NCBI GenBank assembly: GCA_944548615.1
Contig: OX155957.1
Span: 10,560,932-10,624,931, forward strand
Reading direction: 5' to 3'
Length of the DNA: 64,000 nt
From: Micropterix aruncella
Lineage: Eukaryota > Arthropoda > Insecta > Lepidoptera > Micropterigidae
In this document: positions 46,392 through 56,188 of the stretch, one piece after another
Numbering within the stretch: the stretch's first letter is position 1
Layout of the letters: every line of letters starts with the position of its first letter
Notes under the pieces: generated by a model
The model's input: the letters and a program-made list of their open reading frames with translations, nothing else
The model's database searches: none
Told to the model about the DNA's origin: nothing
Position numbers and translations under genes: made by a program

Positions 46392-49300
46392 ATGGAGTCC
46401 CCAGACGAGCTCGCGAGACCGTCGAGACCAGCTTCCAAAGCGTGGTCGGGAAGCTCGCAACGCAGCGAACGTCTTCTAGAGATAAGAACGGCGGCGGAAG
46501 AGCTCAGGAAAATAACAAAAGAAAGAGCAAGAGAAGCCGCAAAACTGAAGAAAATGCAGTTGGAAGCTCAGACGCGACAGGTCGACGCCGAGGAAGAACT
46601 CGAGCTACTGGATGCGGAGAGTCAACATGCCAGGAGACTGCTGGATGTTATTTCGGAAACGATCGGATCCGAAGACGGCGCCGGAAGCTGGACAAGAGAA
46701 CAACTGAATAATGAGTTCGAGGATGCAGCTGGGCGGACATCTCAATGGGCGGCGTACCACACGCCGGCAGCAATGGGACCTGGAATGGAGATTCGCGGCG
46801 CGGCGGCGAGCAACGAAGCGGCTGCGGTCGGCGCGGCAAGCAAGGCAGCGCGAGAGGCGCGCGGCGCGGCGACGAGCAGCGAAGCGGATGCAGTCGGCGC
46901 TGCAAGCAACGCAGCGCGAGAGGCGCGCGGCGCGGCAACGAGCGGCGAGGCGGGTGCCGTCAGCGCGGGAATCGTCGTGGAGCGCGCGGAGCGCGCGGCG
47001 GGCGCGGCGCGCGCTGAAACGGTGCCGCTGGACGCTGCGGTACAGGCTGCCAAGGAGCTGGACAACTGCACAAGCGGCGGCGCTGTGAGCGGAGCGAGCG
47101 AGGAGATTGTAAATAAGGTATGTCAATTGGTTTCTATGGCTGCTTCTAAACCACACTACAATAAAGATTTACCTGCTTTTACGGGGGAGCCGCTTCATTT
47201 TATGGCTTTCAAGGCGATTTTCAACCAATCTACTGAGGTGATGCGCTTAGACCAAGCGCAAAACCTTTTAAGACTGCAAACTGCGCTCAAAGGAAGAGCG
47301 AGGGAGGCTGTCGCGGGGTTACTTTTATGTCCCTCTAATGTACCAGGAATTATGAGAACGCTGGAAGCTTTATTCGGGAACCCTAACTTGGTTATTCAGC
47401 GGACGTTAGGAGAGATTAGAAAGATAAGGGAGTTATCAGACAGCTTAGAGACAGATGACCTGATGAGGTTTGCTTGTCAAATAAATAATTTCGTGGCCAC
47501 TGTAAAAGCCGTGAAACGAGTTGAGCACCTTTTTAACCCTGACTTGTTGGCGTCCTTGGTTTCCAAATTACCGAGAAACCTACTGACGCTGTGGTTGAAT
47601 GATACAGGTAGGAATGAAAGTGAAGGGCCGGTTTTGGTATATTTTGCTTCCTGGCTAGAAAATTTAGCTATCAGGGCACAAGATGCCGGAGTAGGTACGA
47701 TCGAGCCCATCAAGCGCGGTCAGACAGGCAACCGCGAGAGGAGATTCAAGGAGAATAATACGAAAAACTTCGTTTTCAATACTCAAAATATGCCGGCGCA
47801 AAAGTGTCCCCGGTGCTCGGGAAACCATTTTCTAAATAAATGTGAAGAATTCCGCAAGTTATCTGTAGATGGCCGATGGGAGGCTGTGAAGGAGCTGAAA
47901 CGGTGTTTTAAATGTCTAGGGCCCAATCACGGACGTAGGAATTGCACCGCGTACAAAAAATTCCCGAGATCAAAATACCATTTTATGTTAACGAACGCCT
48001 CGACAGACGCACGGCAGGACGAGAACACCTCTCCGGTAAGCAATAATGGCGCAATCGTGGCTAACACGGTGGGAGCGAATAGTGTTTTATTACAAGTAAT
48101 ACCGGTCACCTTGTTCGGTTCTCAAGGTAAACAAAAGGTCGTGTTCGCGCTGTTGGATGCTGGGTCCACGGTAAGTCTGATAGACAGGCAAGTAGCGGAG
48201 GAAATAGGTATACGTGGGCCGAAACAGCCGCTGCAGGTATCGGGAATAGGGCGAATGAAGGAATCTAAAGACGCAGAAGCGGTTTCATTTCGCATAAAGG
48301 GCGAGCTAGGCAGGAAGACGTTCGATATCCGGGCGTTTAGTGTACTGGAGTTAGAATTACCCGAGTTAAAAAGTATACCAGACGCGCGACTGGTGCTCGC
48401 CAGCGCGGTGCGTCCGGTCGAGACTGCCGCGGTACGACCTCAGCTGCTTATAGGCGCGGATTATTGGCAACTGATCGTGTCGCGTGGGCTAAAGACCGTG
48501 AATAATGAAATATCATTATCAAAAACTAAATTGGGCTGGGTTGCTCTTGGCCGGGCGGGAGTGGCAGAATGGGCGAACGTCCATCATAGCTGCTGCCTAA
48601 GTGCGAATAGGGAGTATGTTCTGGAGGAGTTACTCGCAGAGAATATGCGCCTGGAAAACGATTGGCGGGAAAAAACGCGCGAGTTGCCTGACGACAAAAG
48701 GGCATTGAAACTATTGGAAGACACGACTTCTTTGGCCGACGGAATATGGTCAACAGGCCTTCTGTGGAAGGATGACGTGAGAAAGATGCCCGACAGCAAG
48801 GAGCTGGCTCTGGCGAGGCTAAGATCTGTCGAAAGACAGATGGATAGAGACAAAGTATTCGGTGACGAATATTGTAATCAGATCGACAGGTATTTAACTG
48901 AAAAATACGCGGTACCCGTCGATCCGCGTGATTTACTCGGCCGGCCGGGTGTATTTTATTTACCTCACATGGGTGTGAGGCACCCTGCGAAGCCCGGGAA
49001 ACTCCGTGTCGTGCACGACGCTGCGGCTGCGATATCTGGCGTGTCACTCAACAGTCAGCTGTTAGCCGGACCTGATTATTTTAAGTCAATTGTAGGTATC
49101 CTGTTTAGATTTCGTGAGAATGCGGTCGCTTTCACGGCCGACATACGGGATATGTACTTGAGGATCAAGGTAATTGAGACTGACAGTTATAGCCAATTAT
49201 TCTTGTGGAGAAGTTACGAAAGGAACTCAGAACCGACCGTTATGCGCATGTCCTCATTAATTTTCGGCTCCAGGAGTTCCGCAGCCTCCGCCCAATACGT

Positions 49301-50003
49301 GAGGAATAGAAACGCAGCTCGATTCGAGAAACAGTATCCAGCATCGGTAAAAAGGATAGAGAATGATTTTTATATGGATGATATTTTAACAGGCGCGGAA
49401 ACGGTAGCGGAAGCGGCGCAGGCCGTGAAGGAAATAAGCGAAATTAATAAGAGTGGTAACTTCACTTTAACCGGGTGGGCGTCTAATGACCGAAGAGTGC
49501 TCGATAGCGTGCCCGTGAAAGAGCGCACTTTGACCCCGATTTCTTTAGAGAAAGGGGACCTTATAACGCACCGGTTGCTGGGTTTAAATTGGATGCCAGA
49601 GAGCGACGAGCTCGGTTTCAACCTAAGTATGGTAAAGCTTGACGTGGCCCTGAAAACGGGACAGCGCGTACCTACTAAGCGGGAAGCTTTACGGATGATA
49701 ATGGGAGTCTGGGATCCACTGGGTGCGATCAGCCCAGTCATGATTCGCGCTAAAATCGCGATGCAAAAGATTTGGGCTTGCGGCACTGGGTGGGATGATC
49801 CAGTATCTAGCGAGATTTTCGTAGGATGGTGTAAATGGCTGAACGCTCTACGTCTCGCCAAAGAAGTCCGAATTCCCAGGTACCACGGGACCGCGCGAGG
49901 CGATGAGGTGAGACAGTTGCATGTATTCTGTGACGCGTCCGAAGAAGCGATGTGCGCTGTCGCTTACATGAGGATAGCAGGAGGCCCGCGGTATCATTTA
50001 TAG
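46392..50003 (+). CDS. BEL/Pao Gag-protease-RT polyprotein, first frame
   Basis: 1203 codons. Residues about 20-90: charged coiled coil (KKMQLEAQTRQVDAEEELEL). About 130-230: Ala-rich segment with a 22-residue repeat. About 255-440: Gag core of the DUF1759 type (KDLPAFTGEPLHFMAFKAIF). Zinc knuckles CPRCSGNHFLNKC near 471 and CFKCLGPNHGRRNC near 505. Aspartic protease LLDAGSTVSLID near 587. RT with LRVVHDAAA near 871, VAFTADIRDMYLRI near 915 and catalytic FYMDDILTG near 993. RNase H starts FCDASEEAMCAVAYM near 1178 and then the frame ends, because a base is missing relative to the expected frame near 49990. The rest continues in the -1 frame. Acts in cytoplasmic retrotransposon particles. Confidence 0.92.
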   Translation: MESPDELARPSRPASKAWSGSSQRSERLLEIRTAAEELRKITKERAREAAKLKKMQLEAQTRQVDAEEELELLDAESQHARRLLDVISETIGSEDGAGSWTREQLNNEFEDAAGRTSQWAAYHTPAAMGPGMEIRGAAASNEAAAVGAASKAAREARGAATSSEADAVGAASNAAREARGAATSGEAGAVSAGIVVERAERAAGAARAETVPLDAAVQAAKELDNCTSGGAVSGASEEIVNKVCQLVSMAASKPHYNKDLPAFTGEPLHFMAFKAIFNQSTEVMRLDQAQNLLRLQTALKGRAREAVAGLLLCPSNVPGIMRTLEALFGNPNLVIQRTLGEIRKIRELSDSLETDDLMRFACQINNFVATVKAVKRVEHLFNPDLLASLVSKLPRNLLTLWLNDTGRNESEGPVLVYFASWLENLAIRAQDAGVGTIEPIKRGQTGNRERRFKENNTKNFVFNTQNMPAQKCPRCSGNHFLNKCEEFRKLSVDGRWEAVKELKRCFKCLGPNHGRRNCTAYKKFPRSKYHFMLTNASTDARQDENTSPVSNNGAIVANTVGANSVLLQVIPVTLFGSQGKQKVVFALLDAGSTVSLIDRQVAEEIGIRGPKQPLQVSGIGRMKESKDAEAVSFRIKGELGRKTFDIRAFSVLELELPELKSIPDARLVLASAVRPVETAAVRPQLLIGADYWQLIVSRGLKTVNNEISLSKTKLGWVALGRAGVAEWANVHHSCCLSANREYVLEELLAENMRLENDWREKTRELPDDKRALKLLEDTTSLADGIWSTGLLWKDDVRKMPDSKELALARLRSVERQMDRDKVFGDEYCNQIDRYLTEKYAVPVDPRDLLGRPGVFYLPHMGVRHPAKPGKLRVVHDAAAAISGVSLNSQLLAGPDYFKSIVGILFRFRENAVAFTADIRDMYLRIKVIETDSYSQLFLWRSYERNSEPTVMRMSSLIFGSRSSAASAQYVRNRNAARFEKQYPASVKRIENDFYMDDILTGAETVAEAAQAVKEISEINKSGNFTLTGWASNDRRVLDSVPVKERTLTPISLEKGDLITHRLLGLNWMPESDELGFNLSMVKLDVALKTGQRVPTKREALRMIMGVWDPLGAISPVMIRAKIAMQKIWACGTGWDDPVSSEIFVGWCKWLNALRLAKEVRIPRYHGTARGDEVRQLHVFCDASEEAMCAVAYMRIAGGPRYHL

Positions 50004-51967
50004 CCGGCAAAACTAGGATCGCGCCGCTGAAAAATAAACTGTCCGTGCCAAGATTAGAGCTAACGGCGGCACTGTTAGGCGCGGAATTAGCTGCTAAAAT
50101 CGAGAAAGAGTACAGCTTGCCGTTTCATAAACGATATTTGTGGACGGACTCGACCAATGTGCTATGGTGGATTCGTTCCACCAGTGCCAATCATCTTCAA
50201 TTCGTAGCAAATAGGTTAGGAGTGATAGATGAGCTTAGTTCGCGCGAAGAGTGGCATTGGGTAGAGGGCCGCGCTAACGCGGCGGACGACGGAACGCGAG
50301 CATCGACCGTGATTGATTTATCAAGCGACGGGCGGTGGTTCGCGGGGCCGCGATTCCTGCGAGAGAATGAAGATACTTGGCCTGAAGTCGTACCGAGCCA
50401 ACCGAGCGCCTCTGAGAGAGCCGCGCTTGAATTTAAGCAAGCGACGGTGCTCGCCCTCAGCCCGATAGAGGACAGTATCATAAATATAGATCGATTTTCA
50501 CAGCATAGACGGATGGTACGCGCTATGGGGTACGTCCTCAAGTTCGTGGCGCTCTGTAGGAAGGAATCACGCGAAAACGTGTTAACTGTAAGAGATATCG
50601 CCGCGGCGGAATCGTGGCTGATAAGGGAAGCGCAACAGCGAAGCTTCAAGAAGGAAATAAATTCAATTCGTTCAGGCAAGAGTTTAGGTAAGGGAAGTCT
50701 GCTTGCTGGGTTCAATGCTTATATAGACGAACTCGGAGTAATCAGACTAGGAGGCAGAATTGATAGGGCTGAAGACGTGTCATTTGAAACTAAGAACCCG
50801 ATAATATTGTATGGAAAGGAGCGATATGCGCTGCTGCTCATAAAGCGCGCGCATGAGGAAGCTGCACATAGCGGTATCGAATCGACCCTGGCAATATTAC
50901 GGGAGAGATATTGGCTAATTGGGGGGCGGCCCGCAGTCAAAAGGGTAATCTACGAGTGCATGTTCTGTAAATTACGCCGCGCGATGCCCGTGAAAGCTCT
51001 GATGGGACAATTACCAGCCGAGCGTTTGCAACGAAATGTGCGGCCTTTTACGGCCGTCGGCGTCGACGCCTTTGGTCCCCTGAGAGTAACAGTGCGTAGA
51101 TCTGTCGAGAAGAGATACGGGATGTTTTTCACGTGCCTCTGTACTCGAGCTACGCATATCGAATTAGCTGGCGATCTGTCAACCGGCGCTGCGATAATGG
51201 CTATCCGACGATTTATAGCAAGGAGAGGTAAACCTCGACTTATTATAAGTGACAACGGAGGAAATTTTCGGGCGGCGAACAGCGAATTAATGCGTGCTGT
51301 GACTGCGATCGATAACGACACTATCCGGGAGCGCCTGAGCAATGAACTAATTGAGTGGAGGTTTTCGCCGCCATTAGCACCCCATCATGGGGGGGTGTTT
51401 GAATCGCTCATTAAGACCGCGAAAAGGGCGCTATTTGCTGTGATGAAGGAACAGGCCCCTACCGAAGAAACTTTAAGAACTTTGCTAGCCGAAGTGGAGG
51501 CGATTCTGAATTTAAGGCCGTTGACCCATATCTCCGTAGATAGTAGCGATCAGGAACCGTTGACACCTAGCCATTTTCTACTCGGCCGTGCAGACCGCAG
51601 TACTGCAATGGGGGAGTTTCTCGACCGGGATCTATGTAGTAGAAAGCACTGGGTACGGGCGCAAGCTTTGGCCGACTCGTACTGGCGACGATGGACGCGC
51701 GAAGTCCTGCCGCTTCTGGCGAAGAGGCCAAAGTGGACTGAAAATGAAACTCCTCTGGAAGTCGGCGAATTAGTCTTGATGATAGACCCGGCTTTAGAAC
51801 GGGGAAGATGGACGCGCGCGGTTATCGCAAAAACGTACCCAGACAAAAACGGTGATGTGCGAATTGTCGATATTTTAACAGAAGGGAAATTTTATCGACG
51901 AGCAATATCGAAACTAGTTAGACTTGGGCTGAAATCAGCTGTGCCGCCTACGGCCGGGCAAATGTAA
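49952..51967 (+). CDS. BEL/Pao RNase H end-integrase polyprotein, second frame
   Basis: 671-codon frame overlapping the first by 52 bases. The true continuation starts near 49990; the ATG at 49952 is only the first available one. Order: remainder of RNase H (FIAGKTRIAPLKNKLSVPRL), integrase H2C2 zinc finger (HEEAAHSGIESTLAILRERY...CMFCKLRR, about 301-340), and integrase core with VGVDAFGPL (Asp, about 372), IISDNGGNFRA (Asp, about 434) and GGVFESLIK (Glu, about 484). A DUF5641-like domain follows (HWVRAQALADSYWRRWTREV, about 563-660). It would have to be joined to the first frame by a -1 shift; BEL elements normally use one frame, so I read this as a small deletion or an assembly error. Confidence 0.9.
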   Translation: MRCRLHEDSRRPAVSFIAGKTRIAPLKNKLSVPRLELTAALLGAELAAKIEKEYSLPFHKRYLWTDSTNVLWWIRSTSANHLQFVANRLGVIDELSSREEWHWVEGRANAADDGTRASTVIDLSSDGRWFAGPRFLRENEDTWPEVVPSQPSASERAALEFKQATVLALSPIEDSIINIDRFSQHRRMVRAMGYVLKFVALCRKESRENVLTVRDIAAAESWLIREAQQRSFKKEINSIRSGKSLGKGSLLAGFNAYIDELGVIRLGGRIDRAEDVSFETKNPIILYGKERYALLLIKRAHEEAAHSGIESTLAILRERYWLIGGRPAVKRVIYECMFCKLRRAMPVKALMGQLPAERLQRNVRPFTAVGVDAFGPLRVTVRRSVEKRYGMFFTCLCTRATHIELAGDLSTGAAIMAIRRFIARRGKPRLIISDNGGNFRAANSELMRAVTAIDNDTIRERLSNELIEWRFSPPLAPHHGGVFESLIKTAKRALFAVMKEQAPTEETLRTLLAEVEAILNLRPLTHISVDSSDQEPLTPSHFLLGRADRSTAMGEFLDRDLCSRKHWVRAQALADSYWRRWTREVLPLLAKRPKWTENETPLEVGELVLMIDPALERGRWTRAVIAKTYPDKNGDVRIVDILTEGKFYRRAISKLVRLGLKSAVPPTAGQM

Positions 51968-52158
51968 ATAAGAATGCTAGCTCACTACAGCAACTAGATT
52001 CTATCTTAGAATAATGATAGATTAGGGGCGGTATGGGAATTCAGTTAGATTCCTGCTCGCTTGCGAGCAGCTGAGCGGAAGAATCCAGTTAGAATAAGAA
52101 TGTTTTTTGTCTTTTTGCGGGAATGATAATTTGAATAAAAAATGAAACGGACGTTTCA

Positions 52159-52170
52159 TTTGGGGGAGGA
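52159..52170 (+). promoter_or_regulatory. BEL polypurine tract
   Basis: atttgggggagga directly before the 3' LTR. It is the usual plus-strand primer position. Confidence 0.8.
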
Positions 52171-53302
52171 TGGACGAAATTATCGGCTGAAAGGGGAGTA
52201 TTTTAAAAATAGAACGTTGTAGAGGCTGAATGAGCTTCGTAGAAGGTTATTCAGACGTCGTACGTCAGTTAGAGTCAATAGCAGTTAATTTCAATAGACT
52301 AGGAAATAGCTCATAAATTTCGACGACTTATTTGACACGAAGTCCTGGCTTTGTCGACGGAGACAAAGGACGACCCTTTCCCGAAACGATTCATCACTGT
52401 TATTTATCGCCATAGTTGAAGCGGCTTGCCTATCGTGTGTGGGCCCTTAATGAAACAATTGACACCCCTTATTTTGCATATATAGATAATAAGTTAGATG
52501 CTAAGTTAGCGCCTAAAATCTATCATTGTAATTGTAACAAGTATACCGTCGCGGTCCGTCGTTAAACACCTTTAGGTATATCGGATTTCTCGCGCTCTTG
52601 CATTGTATCGCTCGGCGGAAGGTCGAAAAGAGAAAGACTGTGCGGGACGTAGCACGGCATCTCCCTCTCTCTGTGAAGGGGAGGATTTCGCGCCGGTGGT
52701 ATACGCTGACTGGTCGGTGAGCGAGAGGTATCCGCGCAGCGACCAATCAGATAAGCTGCGCAAGCGTCGCGACGTCTGGCTCATGGGGGATGATAGATCG
52801 TCGCGGCAGTTGTTTACGAGAAATCGGCTTCAGTGGACGCGATTGCGCGCTTAACCGGTTTCCTGAATTTTCACAATCTCCAGCTTTACGTTAGCTGCGA
52901 CACGCGCGTTTAAACGTTCAAATTATAACGGAGCGTTCGCGCGGTAAACCTAAGATAGCCATAGTGATTTACCTTTTTATAATTAATAATAAGTGCTTTA
53001 AAGTTCAATAAATTAATTGCGTGCGAAAACAAAGTGACTCATTTCAAGTGCCCGTTTAAGCTCCTCAGTGGAGGTATCGGCGCACGTCTGCGAGCTTCGA
53101 GGAATCGCCTGAGCCCCGCTCTCAATTCGCCCTTCGGACTGGAGGTCAAACATCCCTAAGGACTCGGGGTCTGGTAATAATTTACATAACTATTACAGTC
53201 CACTTCAAGTTACCGGACCCGCAGAAATAATCTGCTATAACCGCGTATCGGGTAAGACGCTCGCTATCAAAAAGCTTTGCGTCCAGCCTGATATCGCGAC
53301 CA
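52171..53302 (+). repeat. BEL 3' LTR
   Basis: 1132 bases, the same start, end and interior as the 5' LTR at a constant offset of 6998 bases. I see no mismatch. Confidence 0.93.
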
Positions 53303-53307
53303 GTTTA

Positions 53308-53770
53308 CAAAATATTATTAAATGTCGTTATACGCATATATGTTGATTTTCAGGAGATACACTACGATAGATCTCTTGAAATTATCAATGTTTTTAATCG
53401 CCTTTTATTTATCAGTCAATTTATTAAAAAGTTTTAGTCCTATGTAGAGACTAGTCGCCTAAAACTTGATCGTACGTGGTATGATCCGCTTGGAGATAAT
53501 GGGTTTTATTCCTGGTGTCATGTCTATGTACTTCCTCGTGGAGATTGCCGAGCTCTTATTGCAATAGAATTCGCAAAGAGCTTCTTGAGAAAAAATTGCA
53601 TATACGGTTAATATCCCTAGTTTTTGAAAGTGTTCACGACATGACTGCCATGGGCCAATACCCACTACCGCACGTATGGTTTTTTACTGGAGAGTGATGT
53701 GCTTTGCGGTGCCCCATAGAAAATACTATAGCGCAGGTGTGATTCAACTAGCGCGTATACGGGAAATCCC
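53308..53770. other. No gene seen
   Basis: Sequence beyond the BEL element that was contiguous with 45172 before insertion. No SLC22 first exon recognised. Short frames only. Confidence 0.4.
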
Positions 53771-53771
53771 A

Positions 53772-54155
53772 GAACTAGACCGACAGACTGCTGTGATGAT
53801 AGTCTTCGTCAAGACCTACCTAATTACCAAAACATGTGTTCAGCAAAATCTCATATATTTCAATTTATTAACATATATTATGTAACAATTTTTTTGTGGG
53901 AAATTAAAAGTAAAAACGGATGTGTAACTATTTAGGAATATTTTCATGGAAAAAGTTACCAATAAAAGGATTTTTGTACTCAAGAGAGTCTAAAGAATGA
54001 CGCAATGGGGGGATTTTAATTGTTTTCCAAAATCTTGTATAACTGGAAAACTATGAGATTGTGCTGAACACATGTTTTGTTATTTAGGCAGGTCATGACC
54101 TAGTCTATCACCTACAGCTACCACCACCTAAAGTCTGTCGGTTCAGTTCTAGGAC
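53772..54155. repeat. Inverted-repeat MITE
   Basis: tcccagaactagaccgacag...aaaacatgtgttcagcaa at the left is mirrored at the right by gtgctgaacacatgttttgt...ctgtcggttcagttctagga. Arms of about 80-90 bases around an AT-rich centre. Confidence 0.7.
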
Positions 54156-54896
54156 TACCTGTATAAAGGGCTAAAGTATTATGACACTAAAGTTTTATTT
54201 AGTACTCTTCTATATCTTATGATAAATATCGAAACAAACGAGCCAAAATGACTATAATAATTTTCAGATTCCGATTTGTAATATAACGTTTTCCAGTTAT
54301 AACCAACAGGTTCGGCGAACATACCGGCACACCGGTGCGAAAACAAAACAACAAAAAATGCGGTTTTTGTTACACAGTGTTAATTTATAAGTCAATAAGT
54401 TAACAAATACCTAAATCGTTAGAAATCTTTAAAAAATCGTTTTTTAGCAAAATAAGCAATATTTTTCAGCAAAAAATTAGAACCCTGCAAGAACTCATTA
54501 GAACCCTGCAAAACATAGACATTTCTCATGGGATACTATTGACTTAGGGACTACTTGGTTTTTCGTTCGTTGTTCTTTAACTGTATATGATACTGTTCTT
54601 TAACTGTATATGATAACTGTATATGATGGTTTATATGATGGAGTAATTTTTTCTTAATTTTCTTAACTTTTCAAATTTTTCAAATTTGTATTTTTTGTAC
54701 TGCACATTATTACTTAAAATCTATTAACACCCATTCCTTCCTTTTCCTTACCTTTTCCCCTCCCAACCCCCACAGAATGCACTGTGCGTATTGGAGACTT
54801 AACTAAATAAAACTATTGTTGAAAGCATGTCATCGGCCAGAAATATTGTATTTAATGTAATTGTAATATTTTTTTGTAGCGCTGTATGTTTTCCCT

Positions 54897-54937
<41 letters not shown>

Positions 54938-54950
54938 ACTCCCCACTAGA
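54156..54950. other. No gene seen; LINE-like tail with (AAAT)n
   Basis: A short tandem motif ttctttaactgtatatgata recurs at 54573-54620. From 54780 a UTR-like stretch ends in about ten AAAT units (54899-54940), as in LINE 3' tails. Confidence 0.45.
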
Positions 54951-54959
54951 TGACGGCTG

Positions 54960-55331
54960 GTGCGGTGTTACATATTTTCAATCCTCCTGTACGGAGTAGA
55001 AGCGTGGACTTTAGAAACCCAGACCTTGTGCAAAAGTTTAGGAGCTTTCGAAATGTGGATTTGCAGGAGAATACTGAAAATATCTCGGACGGATAGAGTC
55101 ACAAATGAGACGGTGCTGCAAAGAATGCACAAAGGATTGGAATTACTGAAGACCATAAAGAGAAGGAAATTGCAATACATGGGCCATATAATGCGTGGTA
55201 ACAAATACCACCTTCTCCAATTAATCCTGCAAGGAAAGATACAAGGCCGTCGAATACCTGGCCGAAGAAGAACCCACTGGCTACGAAACCTCGTTGAATG
55301 GTTCTACCACCGATTGGAGATGGCATTTTAA
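54960..55331 (+). pseudogene. RTE-clade LINE ORF C-terminal fragment
   Basis: 123-residue open frame with LLYGVEAWTLETQTLCKSLG, FEMWICRRILKISRTDRVTN and KLQYMGHIMRGN, then LLQLILQGKIQGRRIPGRRR. This is the characteristic C-terminus of RTE-type endonuclease-reverse transcriptases. It starts just after the (AAAT)n tail and lacks the endonuclease and RT core. Confidence 0.8.
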
Positions 55332-56188
55332 GAAAAGGAAAAAAATCGACCAAGGAATTTTTTGTCGTTTTTTTTTAAGTAGTGGGCTTTAAAAGGTTTT
55401 CAATTTATTTAGAGTGCTCTTCAACTCTTTGACTCTGATAATAATTAAATATTTTTTATTTTATATTTCTATAGCGATTATTATGATCCTCACAGTAAAA
55501 TATCTCAGTAAGTCAGAAATACCTCTCATATCTCTGTGAGATATTTAGATATATCTCAGTAAACCGCTCTCTACTAATTACTTACTATTATCTGCCATAT
55601 TTATTATTCTATTTATTATGTATTTTATCGCACCAATCTTTATCATGTAGGTACACTTTTGTAGATCCGCTGAGGCTTGCCGCGACTGTTGTTGTTGTAC
55701 AAGGCCGAGCCAGATTTCTCGGTCCCTCGCACACATGCTCAGATCATTGCGCACCGTGTGGCTTCAGTCAATCGATTGTACACTCCGACTGATAAACGGG
55801 GGTGACTGGCAACGGCTTTGTTGCCTATAGAGCGGGGGTGGCTGGTCACCTTGAAAGCCGCTCTTGAAACGGCCAATCAGCCACCCAAAAATTAACAAGG
55901 GGTAAAAATCCTAGTCCATCCATTTGGCGCGGCATGTCCATCCATTTGACATAGCAAAATTTAGGCAGTTTTTAATTTTGTAATTACGATCAGTACAAGT
56001 CTTTTCTCGATAGTCGTTTTTATTTATTTATTTTTTATTTTGTGGCCTACTTGCAGGATAACTGCAAGGGTTACGATTTAAATTTAGAATTAGGCGCCGG
56101 AAAGACTATAAGCTAGCTTGAGCAAAAAGACAATCAAATACACGGGTCGCGAAAAAGGTAAATTAAAATAAATCAGTGTTTCTTTCTG
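55332..56188. other. No gene; contains a foldback-family fragment
   Basis: Around 55740-55885 lies aatcgattgtacactccgac, ataaacgggggtgactggca and gccgctcttgaaacggccaa, matching 43705-43830 of the 1.5 kb foldback. The rest is AT-rich with a tatctcag-like repeat near 55500-55560. Confidence 0.5.

Larger units (their letters stand above)
45173..53302 (+). mobile_element. Complete BEL/Pao LTR retrotransposon
   Basis: 8.13 kb element: 5' LTR, primer-binding site, gag-pol, polypurine tract, 3' LTR, flanked by a 5-base duplication. The LTRs are the same length and appear identical by eye, so integration was recent. The domain order protease-RT-RNase H-integrase with a YMDD RT and a C-terminal DUF5641-like domain is diagnostic of BEL/Pao. 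A single frame break lies in RNase H. The element sits 624 bases upstream of the first visible exon of gene D, probably in its intron 1. Confidence 0.93.
45168..53307. other. 5-base target site duplication of the BEL element
   Basis: GTTTA at 45168-45172 immediately before the 5' LTR, and GTTTA at 53303-53307 immediately after the 3' LTR. Five bases is usual for BEL/Pao integrase. The span includes the element itself. Confidence 0.9.

Noticed and set aside
46605..47156. Arg/Ala-rich open frames on both strands opposite the BEL Gag
   Set aside because: GC-rich repetitive codons keep all frames open; the sense polyprotein explains the region.
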